The notes: generated by a model from the letters alone, not told the origin. 64,000 bases of DNA from Megaustenia siamemsis (GCA_032433765.1 JAVIAB010000059.1:60601582-60665581), one strand, 5' to 3'; numbered from the stretch's first letter, positions 43,720 to 54,574 are shown. Translations and numbers: made by a program.

Positions 43720-44060
43720 AACATTTAAAAGAACTGTCTGAAAACTGTATATTTCTAAAGAGAAAGTTAAAATACTACGCCCGCGTCAAAAGACACTGTA
43801 GTTGCTGGAAATAACAATAATGTAAGGTATGATTCCTAGGCACTAGTGAAGAAGTAAAGACATCCAGATGCACCAAGATGCTTAGAGATGTGAAGCTGCT
43901 GTAAAGCTGATGATAGTAGCAATTCTAAAAAATATAAGAAAAAAGTGGTATGATGACAGTTTTAGGTTCCTATGCACTAGTAAAGACAGACCAGGAGAAG
44001 GTGGCTTCAAGACATCAAAGAGACATTGGACACGAAAATAGAAGTTGGAGATCTGGCTTG
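43720..44060 (+). mobile_element. LINE 3' region, family R6, before the expanded part
   Basis: Decayed RT tail; near 44005-44060 reads RRWLQDIKETLDTKIEVGDL. Paralogous to 9795-9950. Confidence 0.7.
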
Positions 44061-44805
44061 AGACAGAGATTCTTTCCGAAAGCATGTTGTGAATGCAACG
44101 TTCTGTGGGAGATCTGGCTAGAGACAGAGATTCTTTCCGACGGCATTTTTATGAATGCAACGTTCTATGGGAGATTTGGCTAGAGGCAGAGATTCTTTCA
44201 GATGGCCTTAAGTGAATGCATCGTTCTATGGGAGATTTGGCTAGAGACAGAGATTCTTTCCGACGGCATGTTGCGAATGCAACGTTCTGTGGGAGATTTG
44301 GCTAGAGGCAGAGATTCTTTCCGACGGCATGTTGCGAATGCAACGTTCTGTGGGAGATTTGGCTATAGGCAGAGATTCTTTCAGATGGCCTTATGTGAAT
44401 GCATCGTTCTATGGGAGATTTGGCTAAAGACAGAGATTCTTCCAGTTGGCTTGTGATGAATGCATAGTTCTGTGGGAGATTTGGCTAGAGACAGAGATTC
44501 ATGCAGATGGCCTGTGGTGAATGCATCATTCTCTGGGAGATTTGGCTAGAGACAGAGATTCTTTCAGATGGCTTGTGGTGAATACATCGTTCTGTGGGAG
44601 ATTTGGCTAAAGACAGAGATTCTTCCAGTTGGCCTGTGGTGAATGCATAGTTCTGTGGGAGATTTGGCTAGAGACAGAGATTCTTTCAGATGGCCTGTGG
44701 TGAATGTAACGTTCTGTGGGAGTTCTGGCTAGAGACAGATTCTTTCAGATGGGCTATGGTGAATGCAAAGATTCTATAGAGAACATACGACCTGACGATG
44801 ATGAT
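44040..44805. repeat. ~62-bp minisatellite made from the LINE R6 terminus (about 12 copies)
   Basis: Units gttctgtgggagatttggct-agagacagagattctttc plus ~20 bp repeat from 44040 to 44760 and end at (gacgat)gatgat. Each unit is the R6 segment VGDLARDRDSF...NATFC. The period is not divisible by three, so frames rotate. The paralog at 9950-10045 has one unit. Confidence 0.92.
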
Positions 44806-45044
44806 TTATTAACATCATATTTAATTGATAATTTCAGCTTTATCTTTCAACTATGCTCTATTTATGTTACAAAACGGGTAAAATTAAACAAGGTAATACA
44901 TAGTTAAATAACGAAAAAGTACTTTAAATGTATAAATATTAGAATTCTAAATAAAGTATACGTTCGTTATCTTGATTGTGGAAAAAGGCGAAAAATAGAG
45001 GTGCTAAGGATAAAGTTGGTGACATTTTTAACAAAATAGGAAAA

Positions 45045-45265
45045 AAGAGGTACGGTAACAGCTTTACGTGGTAATTAACAAAACAAAAGTCGACGTTTCG
45101 GCCAAGTAGGTCTACAGCAGGAACAACAAACAACAACACAAACATGTATATAGGGATATGTACGCAAATCTAACTGCATGGAAATAAAATGTTAGATACT
45201 GAATTAATATAAAAATAAAAAGGTCACTTCCCTGTGGTCCATTGCGGGGTCAGCTTCTGAATGAA
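45045..45265 (-). mobile_element. Penelope-like terminal scrap
   Basis: aacagctttacgtggtaat, gacgtttcggcc and cagcaggaacaacaaac match the left arm end at 23390-23465. One arm only. Confidence 0.68.
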
Positions 45266-45550
45266 CTAGTTCATTCAAGCCACGGACAAAGCCACTCTGT
45301 TTATTGTTTTATTCTAAAAACAGCCCCAGACAGCCTTTCTGGAATTATCTATATATTATATTATATTTTTATTGAATCAGTTTCATAAATTTGGCAATCT
45401 ATGGGTTAATTTACTTCTCCGGAAGCTGCAAAACGCTGAATTAATTTAACATGAAAAAAGAAGAACAAATTAAAAAAATCAACATAAACAAGGCAGAAGT
45501 CATGAACATCGCAGAAGAGAAAAAGAACATCAAAATAATGATAGACGGCA

Positions 45551-45988
45551 TTCAGGAGGACGTGTACTTCCGGTATATGGTGGATAGGCGGCAGGAATCA
45601 TTGAAGGCTATGTATGAAAAGTGTTCCTTGTCGCAGTTTCCTCATATTCCAAGTCCGGCTTGTTGCAGGAGCTACTGAGTTAAGTGCTCTGTGCACACCG
45701 TGAGCTGTGTGTCTCATCCGTTTTGATCATGTTTCGATATTCCAATTGTGTACGATGAATTATGATATCGTATGACAGGGAACAGTTGGCTGTGTTCACT
45801 TTCTGTGCGGTTTCGCCTTCTGTCTTTTGCGTGTGCTGAGACTGCTACGATGGGGACTACAGTTACCTTTCTTTGTTTGGGAGATGTGATATTAATTCGG
45901 ATGATTACGCTGGCACCTGCGTTTGAGCAATTATGGATTTTAATTCGTTTTCAGTGATGCCGCGGCCTTCCATAACCAAAGAACCAAA
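45551..45988 (+). mobile_element. M440 element, copy 4, 11-bp TSD
   Basis: 438 bp between gatagacggca at 45540-45550 and 45989-45999, inside LINE R3, whose reading resumes after it. This copy fixes the element ends: ttcaggagg... to ...ccataaccaaagaaccaaa. Confidence 0.88.
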
Positions 45989-46107
45989 GATAGACGGCAA
46001 ACAATTAAAACAAGCGGAGAAAATTAAATATATAGGAAATTAAGTGACAAAAGACAATTCACAAGCCGCAGAAAAAAGTATCAATATGCAACAAAACTGG
46101 TCAAATC

Positions 46108-46957
46108 ATTGGATAATTATCACTGCTGATATCCAACAAAGCTGGTGAAATCATTGGATAATTATCACTGCTGATATCGAACAAAGCTGGTGAAATCATT
46201 GGATAATTTTCACTGCTGATATCCAACAAAGCTGGTGAAATCGTTGGATAATTATCACTGCTGATATCCAACAAAGCTGGTGAAATCGTTGGATAATTAT
46301 CACTGCTGATATCGAACAAAGCTGGTGAAATCATTGGATAATTATCACTGTTGATATCGAACAAAGCTGGTGAAATCATTGGATAATTGTCACTGCTGAT
46401 ATCCAACAAAGCTGGTCAAATCATTGGATAATTATCACTGCTGATATCCAACAAAGCTGGTGAAATCATTGGATAATTATCACTGCTGATATCGAACAAA
46501 GCTGGTGAAATCATTGGATAATTATCACTGCTGATATCCAACAAAGCTGGTGAAATCATTGGATAATTATCACTGCTGATATCCAACAAAGCTAGTGAAA
46601 TCATTGGATAATTATCACTGCTGATATCCAACAAAGCTGGTGAAATCATTGGATAATTATCACTGCTGATATCCAACAAAGCTGGTGAAATCATTGGATA
46701 ATTATCACTGCTGATATCCAACAAAGCTGGTGAAATCATTGGATAATTATCACTGCTGATATCCAACAAAGCTGGTGAAATCGTTGGATAATTATCACTG
46801 CTGATATCCAACAAAGCTGGTGAAATCGTTGGATAATTATCACTGCTGATATCCAACAAAGCTGGTGAAATCATTGGATAATTATCACTGCTGATATCCA
46901 ACAAAGCTGGTGAAATCATTGGATAATTATCACTGTTGATATCGAACAAGGAAGTAA
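46108..46957. repeat. 45-bp minisatellite inside LINE R3 (about 19 copies)
   Basis: Unit ttggataattatcactgctg-atatccaacaaagctggtga-aatca. Variants c/g in atatcsaac and a/g in aatcattgg are shared by neighbouring units. The minus frames reading SSDNYPMISPALLD repeats are artefacts. Confidence 0.95.
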
Positions 46958-47449
46958 CACAAGATTCAAAACGGCCATTCTAAAACTCAATCTCCAGCCC
47001 ACATTTCCGCTAACTAATGCCAGACCTTGACTCTAGACTCAAGAAGAATAAGAAAAAATAACCACTATCGAGATTAAATGTGCTAGGACGAATGGCAAGA
47101 AGCAGTTTGTGAGATAAGATCTGAAACGAGGAAGAGAGAAAAAAAAGTAGGAATTATTATCTCATAGAATACATAAAAACACAATATTCCAGATAAAATG
47201 GTTTGACCACGGGATAAGACAGAAAGACGAAAACACAATATTTGGGCGTTTATTAAACGTTGTGAGGACACCAGACCCAATGCTTGACCACGAAAACGAT
47301 GAATTGATTGACTTTTAGAAACACTAGGAAACGTAACAGCAGCTGATGCTAACAGAAATCAAAATACTGTATATACTCCTCGAAGCTGCAAGTCTAATGA
47401 GGAAGGAACGACAAAGACGAATGATATATATATATATATAAAAAACGTA

Positions 47450-48215
47450 ATTGATTGCAGTTACAATTGTACACAGCGACAGGATTTGAGAAAAGATTAA
47501 AACTAAACATTGTTCTCTTGGGCTATGTTTTTTTAAGTTCCCTTGCTCTTATCTGGACATGGAAGTCACGACAATCAGAGCTTGAAACGTCAACAAGATG
47601 GCTGGAAAATTGGTTTTAGTAAGTTGTAAGTGTTGGTTACATTCATTTATTGATTTTAGTTTAGCAATAATCAATCATCATTTATGCAATCTCTGTCTGT
47701 ATTACAATCTGCCTTTCTTTCATTCTTTCCTTCTTTTTTTTCTTTCTTTCTTTATGTCCTTCTTTCTCTTTTTTTTATTTCTCTCAATGTATCTCTTTCT
47801 GTCTGTCTTTCGCTATCTTACTCACGTTCAACCAAACAAATCAAGTATTCACTGTCTGTCGTTTGCCTCCAACACACTTATAAGCTGTAGGCATCTATCA
47901 TTCTCTGCCTCGCACTCTATAACATCTGACTTATCATTTAAATAGATTTTGTTGTTCTCTTAGAACATTTATCAATATATTTATTACACGAGATGGACAT
48001 AGAAATTAACTACCCATCATCATCTAGTCGCATGACCTTCCCATAAAGCTGCTCTTCACACAGTCTACCAGAAGGAGTCTCTGTTTCTAGACATCTCTCA
48101 CTTTCTCTGTTGTGAAGTTCGATATCTCTTTGCTGTCTTAGAATCCTCTTCTCGTTTTACTGTTTCTATAACTTCATCGTTAATGTTCTTTCCAGACCAC
48201 CGCTCCTTTGAATGT
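47450..48215. other. R3 flank duplicate, then T-rich unassigned sequence
   Basis: 47450-47700 is the relative of 12476-12714. 47700-48215 is T/C-rich with no recognised feature. Confidence 0.55.
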
Positions 48216-48640
48216 GTGTGTGTATACATGTACGTGTGGCCTCTTAGATACTTATTGACATTGTCAGGTGTCATTGTAGTCGGGGTAACCTAGACAGTGT
48301 TCCCCCTACTCGCATATTTTTAGAACCCTTTACACGGTCTGACCCTCTGACTAGCAGTGATTACAACGCACAACCGCCAATATCTCTTTTTCATTCCGGC
48401 CACGGTCCACGACACAGGGAAGAAATCTTTCTTTTCTTAAACCAGTTTCCATTATTTTGTTTTGGATGTTTCATTACTAGTTAGCTATGTAGGAATAGTT
48501 TTATTTAATTACATATCTGTGTGTGTGTTGTTTGTTCCTTTTGAAGGCATTTTGAGCCGAAACGTCGTTCAAGTTTGTGTCGTTTACCAATTACGTAAAG
48601 CTTTTACCATACCATTTTTTTCTTTTTTTTTTAAATTCTC
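48216..48640 (+). mobile_element. Penelope-like terminal copy (single arm)
   Basis: Parallels 25060-25460: gtatacatgta, cctagacagtgttcccccta, tgtttcattactagttagct, gagccgaaacgtcgttc, then a T-rich end. No inverted partner. Confidence 0.75.
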
Positions 48641-48754
48641 CCTTCTTTGAATGTGTCTGTAGTACTTTTTTCCCCCGTTTGACTTTTCAACCAATTCTAT
48701 CCATTTATCAGCTCTTTTAATGTCTTGTCTTCATTTATATTGTTTTATTATCCC

Positions 48755-49305
48755 AGGTATTATAAGAGAACAAAAGAGAAAGAGGTGAGATGCAGAATGG
48801 CTCAGGCAAAAGCAGCTTTCCAGAAAACGAGGAAGATACTATGCAATCCATTTTTGACAATAGAAACAAGAAAAAGAGTTCTCAAATGTTATGTAGAGCC
48901 AGTCTTAACATATGGATGTGTATCATGGACAATAGGACAACAAACAAGAAAATCACTGGAGACTGTAGAAATGTGGTTTTACAGAAGAATGTTAAGAATA
49001 CCATGGACAGCTAAGAAGAGTAATGAAACTGTTCTGAAAGAGAGCTAATTTCCAATATTAGGAGGAAACAATCATCATTTTTATGGCCATGTAATAAGAG
49101 AACAAATGGAATATATTGTAACAGCTGGAAAAATTGAGGGACGAAGAGATAGAGGGAAACAAAGAGAAAAGATACCAGACAGCATAAGAGAATGGCTTGG
49201 CAGAAGGTCAACAACAGAAATTATTAAAGAACTGTCGAGATCGAAAGTTATGGAGAGACATGATCACCTACGCTAGTAGGCCCGGAACTTGATGATGATG
49301 ATGAT
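48755..49305 (+). mobile_element. LINE 3' end, family R1 (longest)
   Basis: Reads KRVLKCYVEPVLTYGCVSWT, FYRRMLRIPWTAKKSNETV, a frameshift, then MEYIVTAGKIEGRRDRGK and RSTTEI; (gat)n tail. It also includes the aktrkilcnpf-type segment 5' of this. Confidence 0.88.
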
Positions 49306-49390
49306 TAGTTTATTTAAGTATATGTCTAAATATGTATGATTAGTTTATTTAAGTATATGTCTAAATATGTATGATTGGTTTATTTCCAAT
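49303..49390. repeat. 35-bp repeat (2.4 copies) at an R1 tail
   Basis: atgattagtttatttaagta-tatgtctaaatatgt is repeated directly after the LINE tail. Confidence 0.88.
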
Positions 49391-49489
49391 GCAATTATTC
49401 TAGCATCAATACAAGAATGTAGCCTTCTTGATTCAATATTTGTATTAGTCTCTCTATTTGAATATATATATATTTAACTTTATTATATC

Positions 49490-49865
49490 ACTTATAGAAA
49501 AAATAGGTAGAATTGGATGGAGAGAAATGAAAACAAACGAAAAATCAATGAAGTATTAAAATAACTAAAAATGAAAGAGAATACAATTCAAGCAAGACAA
49601 ATGGGATTTTGGGATTATGTTAAAAGACACAGCAGCCCACTAAAAGAAATTGTGAATGGAAAAAAAGAAGGCAAAAGAGGCAGAGGCAAACTGAAAAGGT
49701 AGAGGCAGACATGGGCGAGTAACAACAAAAGATATACAAGTCAGCATGTGACCACCTGCACCATCAAATCAAGAGACAGAGCGGAATGGCGCTCAATGGT
49801 AGCCAACCATAAATGCGGAGACTGTAATCGACGATGATGATGATGATGATGAAGATAATAATGAT
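49490..49865 (+). mobile_element. LINE 3' end, family R4
   Basis: Decodes, with shifts, RIGRIGWREMK, RDRAEWRSMVANHKCGD and a (gat)n tail. Confidence 0.8.
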
Positions 49866-49943
49866 AATGGTAATATATTAACCATCGAAACTCAAAATTC
49901 GTGTAAAAATAACATGAACAGAAATAAATAGAAAAAAAGCATC

Positions 49944-50127
49944 ACCACTCAGGTTACAAACACCACTCAGGTTACAAACACCACTCAGGTTACAAACACC
50001 ACTCAGGTTACAAACACCACTCAGGTTACAAACACCACTCAGGTTACAAACACCACTCAGGTTACAAACACCACTCAGGTTACAAACACCACTCAGGTTA
50101 CAAACACCACTCAGGTTACAAACACTA
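49944..50127. repeat. 18-bp minisatellite (about 10 copies)
   Basis: Perfect copies of caccactcaggttacaaa, so recent. Confidence 0.96.
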
Positions 50128-50137
50128 AGAAGAAACT

Positions 50138-50397
50138 GGAAGCCGCTCTAGCTCAGTGGTTAGTGAACTGGACTACTTAGGACAAGAGGTCGGGTTCGAT
50201 CCTGATCGACGGCTTCCGGGTTCACCCAGCCTTAAATGAGTACCGGATTTTTTTAAGGGCAAGTAAAGCGGCACGGTCGTAATACCGACCAAATTACCCT
50301 AAAAATCATGTGCTGAAGGTCTTTAAATGTTGGTCACTAACACCATAATAGCTACTCGCCACATGGCGTGACGGGACACCTTTTCTTTGCATTACTT
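50138..50397 (+). mobile_element. SINE-A, upstream of gene C, 8-bp TSD
   Basis: Head ggaagccgctctagctcagt (A box intact), B box ggttcgatcc. Flanked by aagaaact at 50130-50137 and 50398-50405. Insertion is about 150 bp before the gene C leader exon. Confidence 0.87.
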
Positions 50398-50547
50398 AAG
50401 AAACTACAATTTCACAAACAAACAAACAAACAAAAACAACTGTTTTTTTTTTATTGTATAGGAACACAGAAGAAACAATAATCATGTTGAAAAGATAAAA
50501 TAATGATTTGTAATTTTACTAATTACCAAGATGACCTACAGACAAAA

Positions 50548-50622
50548 GTGAGCTGCATAATTCCATTGATCCATTTGGGATTGATGATCGCTCTTGCTCT
50601 GGGAGATGACTGCCCTTATGAG
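50548..50622 (+). CDS. gene C exon 1: signal peptide, ancestral ATG lost
   Basis: Aligned to gene A exon 1, the initiation codon is GTG (50548-50550), then SCIIPLIHLGLMIALALGDD and CPYE, donor gag|gtataa (gene A aag|gtacaa). The upstream ATG at 50531 meets TGA after six codons. The first in-frame ATG is 50584, leaving a 13-residue start MIALALGDDCPYE, too short for a normal signal peptide. Gene C may therefore be secretion-defective, use GTG, or be becoming a pseudogene although exons 2 and 3 are open. A sequencing error is possible. Confidence 0.65.
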
Positions 50623-50663
50623 GTATAAAGTATGTAATGATGTTTTATATGCTAATAAGCGAG

Positions 50664-51125
50664 TACAATCGAAACAAGAAAAATAGTTCGTAAATGGTAT
50701 GTAGAGTTAGTCTTAACATATGGAAGTGAATCATGGACAATAGGACAACGGACAAGGAAATCGCCGGAGTCTGTAGAAATGTGGTTTTACAGAAGAATGT
50801 TGAGAATACCATGGACAGCTAAAAAGAGTAAATAAAACGTTCTGAAAAAGGCCAAAGCAAAAATAGAGTATTTCCAATATTAGGAAGAATCAATGATCAT
50901 TTTTTGGCCATGTAATGAGAAGAGAACAACTGGAATATATTGTAACAACTGGGAAAATTGAGGGACGAAGAGATAGAGGAAAGCAAAGAGATAAGATACC
51001 AGACAGCTTAAGAGAATGGCTTGGCAGTAGGTCAACAACAGAAATAATAAATAACTGCCGAGATCGAAAATTGTGGAGAGACACGATCACCTACGCCAGC
51101 ATGCCCAGTACTTGATGATGATGAA
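50664..51125 (+). mobile_element. LINE 3' end, family R1, in gene C intron 1
   Basis: Reads YGSESWTIGQRTRKS, FYRRMLRIPWTAKKSK, a break, RREQLEYIVTTGKIEGRR and REWLGSRSTTEIINNC; (gatg) tail. Confidence 0.87.
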
Positions 51126-51224
51126 GCTAGTACATATAACAATCACACACACACACACACACTCACACACATACCATCATCATCAGAATTATCGTGTCAG
51201 AAAAGACGAAAAGGGCCATATATA

Positions 51225-51360
51225 TGATGGATAGACTAACTTTCTGATTGGATTTATCGACAACTGTATAGATGACATACTATTTTGGATGGTTGTATGT
51301 ATGGATAGACGAACTGCTCTATTGTAGTAAATGACAGATAGTGAACTATATAGATGATCT
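51225..51360. repeat. short unexpanded GGAT-type sequence in gene C intron 1
   Basis: About two units (attggatttatcgacaa..atgacatactatttt..ggatgg) related to the long array in gene A intron 1. Confidence 0.65.
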
Positions 51361-51416
51361 ACTATATTAGCTGAATTGGATATTTGTAAGATGACCCACT
51401 CTTTACCACTGTACAG

Positions 51417-51524
51417 AAATGCTACTGTTCGGAAACAGAAATCATGTGCAGTTATCTATATACGCAAGTGGTGCCACATAAATTGTTCAACAATAACCCG
51501 TTGAGGAGATCATTAAACTTGGAC
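51417..51524 (+). CDS. gene C exon 2: LRRNT cap
   Basis: Acceptor actgtacag|aaatgc, donor ttggac|gtaagt; 36 codons, KCYCSETEIMCSYLYTQV ... SLNLD. All three cap cysteines are kept. First base a instead of g changes E to K relative to genes A and B. The splice sites look functional. Confidence 0.83.
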
Positions 51525-51779
51525 GTAAGTATTTCTATTGTTATCAATCGATTTAAATCTATGCTCATTTCTGATGAGTTATATAAATCAATTTGAAAGT
51601 TGATCTAAATGCATTTTATGAATATCCAGCCAGCGTTTGTCTTTCTGAAATAGTAATTAAAACTTTAACTATACTTTGACTACTGTTTCGAATAAGCTCT
51701 GAGTTTTCATATTTCTTACAATCCACTGCCGTTTTTAATATCTCTCGGATTTATTTGGTTAGATTTGTCGCCTATTTTG

Positions 51780-52212
51780 TTGCGAGCTGAAGACATTCTG
51801 ATGACAAAGAGAGTTCATATGTGCTATATAGAACCAATTCGGACCTGTGAAAGCGAATCATGGACAGTAGACAAACAAATGAAAAGACGATTGGAGGCCA
51901 CAGGGATAGGATTTCTCAGAAGAATGTTAAAAGTTCCCTGGACAGCTAAAAAGACCAATGAGGAAGTTCTCAAAGAGGCCAACACGAAAAGGCAGCTCAT
52001 AAAAAACATCAGAAAGAAACAATCAACATTTTTCGGGCACATCATGAGAAGCGGAAAGTTGGAATACTTGGTTACAACTGGCAAAGACGGCTTGGTGTCA
52101 TGGCATGGAAAGCAGGCAACAACAGAACTGATACGATGCACTGTAGATAGAAGATTGCGGAAGGACATGATCTCCTACGCCAACCGGTATGGCACATGAT
52201 GATGATGAAAAA
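51780..52212 (+). mobile_element. LINE 3' end, family R1b
   Basis: Almost open for 144 codons: ESESWTVDKQMKRRLEATGI, FLRRMLKVPWTAKKTNEEVL, FGHIMRSGKLEYLVTTGK, VSWHGKQATTELIRCTVD, ending YANRYGT and (gat)n. About 20 codons are deleted after VTTGK. In gene C intron 2. Confidence 0.88.
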
Positions 52213-52984
52213 GACATTCTAAGCCGAAGTATTGCTTTGTAGGTTAGTCTTGTGTTATTAGCATATAAGATATATCCTACTGTTTTTGTTCGATTGTGTC
52301 TATTCCAACTTGCCGCAGCCCACCTATGGTTCTCGTATCTATTTCTGCTAATCCAAGACTGCCTCATGCATTTTTTGAGAGTCTTAATCAATTATGTTTC
52401 CCTGATCATAATTACATGTTCTGTACATCTATACCGCTTTTACTTTATTCATTCGATTTATTTCGGTTGTTAGGTAGGCTAGAATGATAACTTTTTTACG
52501 CCCTGTTTTTTTTTTTTTTATACTGTTCCCAATTTTTATGTTTATTTTCTTTTTTAACACCAGTTTAAAGTTTGTATGACAGTTATTTATGTCCATTCAC
52601 ATATATGGCCAGTCTATCGCTTTTTTCTTTGTCGACATTTCCTTCCTTAACTATTTACTGTTTCATGTAAGATCGTTTTGACGAGGCCCGGAGATCGTAT
52701 TCAGCATAAATTATTGTTGCTTCTTTACATTATTAATATATTGTGAAAGCAGTTTTAAGTTATTGATTATTTTTTTTTTATTTGTTCGTTAGTAAAACGG
52801 TCTCTGTGTTTGATGGCACGTATTATAGAATAATACCTATTTTATGTAAAATGTAAATCTACATTAAAGGCAGCTGTTAGATTCATAAGGTCACTGATAA
52901 TATCGGAGAAAATAAGCAAAAAATTAAAATATATAAAATATGAAATGTTTTGCGGGGTTACGAGAAGAACTGCAGAGAACATGT
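52213..52984. other. unassigned AT-rich intron sequence
   Basis: Nothing recognised. Confidence 0.4.
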
Positions 52985-53372
52985 AAAATAAACATACAAA
53001 TGTATCTAGCAGCTAAACTAATAGAAATACAAGACAAGCAACAATTTGTCAGCAACACTTTTGTCGTGTACCTGATGATGGGCGAACCGCGATAAAAAAA
53101 AGAGTAAATAGCCAAGTGGCGTATAGGAAATAAGGTGTTAGTGACCATATATTTTACAGACCTTCGGCACATGATTTTTGGGGTAATGTGGTCGGTATTA
53201 TGCCCATGCAGGTTTTTTTCCCAGAAAAAATCCGGTACCCATTAAAGGCTGGGTGAACCCGGAAGCCGTTGGTTATGATCGAACCTTACCTCTTGTCCTT
53301 TGTAGTCCAGTTCACTAGCCACTGAGCTGATGATGGCTTTTGTTGAAACGTTGTTGTTTGTACCGCCTCTCT
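52985..53372. mobile_element. Penelope-type terminus interrupted by a SINE
   Basis: 52985-53081 and 53327-53372 join at ctgatgatgg to give cctgatgatggcttttgttg followed by aaacgttg, the CTGATGA...GAAAC layout seen at Penelope ends. catacaaatgtatctagcag at about 52992 is an inverted copy of the 40-bp repeat unit that starts at 53373. Confidence 0.6.
53082..53326 (-). mobile_element. SINE-A, minus, 10-bp TSD
   Basis: Poly-A side at about 53093, head end ccactgagct at 53327. Flanked by ctgatgatgg at 53072-53081 and 53327-53336. A stray gcgaaccgcgat at 53082-53093 precedes the A run. Confidence 0.85.
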
Positions 53373-54515
53373 ATTAGTTTAGCTTCTAGATGCATGTTTA
53401 TCCCATCTCTCTACTAGTTTAGCTGCTAGATGCATGTTTATCCCGTCTCTCTACTAGTTTAGCTGCTAGATGTATGTTTGTCCCATCTCTCTACTAGTTT
53501 AGCTGCTAGATGTATGTTTGTCCGGTCTCTCTACTAGTTTAGCTGCTAGATGTATGTTTGTCAGGTCTCTCTACTAGTTTAGCTGTTAGATGCATGTTTG
53601 TCCCGTCTCTCTACTAGTCTAGCTGTTAGATGCATGTATGTCCCGTCTCTCTACTAGTCTAGCTGCTAGATGCATGTTTGTCCCGTCTCTTTACTAGTTT
53701 AGCTGTTAGATGCATGTATGTCCCGTCTCTCTACTAGTCTAGCTGCTAGATGCATGTTTGTGCTGTCTCTTTACTAGTTTAGCTGCTATATGCATGTTTG
53801 TCCCATCTCATTACTAGTTTAGCTGCTATATGCATGTTTGTCCTGTCTCTCTACTAGTCTAGCTGATAGGTGCATGTTTGTCCCGTATCTCTAATAGTTT
53901 AGCTGCTAGATGCATGTTTGTCCCGTCTCTCTACTAGTTTAGCTGCTAGATGCATGTTTGTCCCGTCTCTCTACTAGTTTAGCTGATAGATGCATGTTTG
54001 TCCCGTCTCTCTACTAGTTTAGCTTCTAGATGTATGTATGTCCCGTCTCTCTACTGGCTTAGCTGCTAGATGCATGTTTGTCCCGTCTCTCAACTAGTTT
54101 AGCTGCTAGATGCATGTTTGTCCCGTCTCTCTACTAGTTTAGCTGCTAGATGCATGTTTGTCCCGTCTCTCTACTAGTTTAGCTGCTAGATGCATGTTTG
54201 TCCCGTCTCTCTACTAGTTTAGCTGCTAGATGCATGTTTGTCCCGTCTCTCTACTAGTTTAGCTGCTAGATGCATGTTTGTTCCGTCTCTCTACTAGTTT
54301 AGCTTCTAGATGCATGTATGTCCCGTCTCTCTACTAGTTTAGCTGCTAGATGCATGTTTGTCCCGTCTCACTACTAGTTTAGCTGCTAGATGCATGTTTG
54401 TCCCGTCTCTCTACTAGTTTAGCTGCTAGATGCATGTTTGTCCCGTCTCTCTACTAGTTTAGCTGCTAGATGCATGTTTGTCCCGTCTCTCTACTAGTTT
54501 AGCTGCTAGATGCAT
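53373..54515. repeat. 40-bp minisatellite (about 28 copies)
   Basis: Unit gtctctctactagtttagct-gctagatgcatgtttgtccc. Left units are more variable than right units; the last ~8 are almost identical. It lies in gene C intron 2. Confidence 0.97.
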
Positions 54516-54574
54516 TTTTTTGGGTCCCTTTAAAATGATTATAACTTGTTACCCAGTTTTGATAAACACCTCTT

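Larger units (their letters stand above)
45440..47425 (+). mobile_element. LINE family R3, RT-to-3'-end copy with nested insertions
   Basis: 45440-45550 decodes KKININKAEVMNIAEEKKN and continues at 45989 with DGKQLKQAEKIKYIGN, the RT palm/thumb region that follows the catalytic box in LINEs. 47030-47425 decodes, with shifts, RTNGKKQF, RCEDTRPNA and the ASLMRKERQRR terminus. An M440 (45551-45988) and a 45-bp minisatellite (46108-46957) interrupt it. It corresponds to the R3 copy at 10150-12150. Confidence 0.8.

Noticed and set aside
46101..46949. Repeat protein with 15-residue units (SSDNYPMISPALLD-like)
   Set aside because: Artefact of the 45-bp minisatellite in the antisense frame; no start, splice or signal evidence, and the array interrupts a LINE.
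51765..52199. 144-codon ORF as a host gene
   Set aside because: Clear LINE RT C-terminal sequence with a GATG tail and many sister copies.
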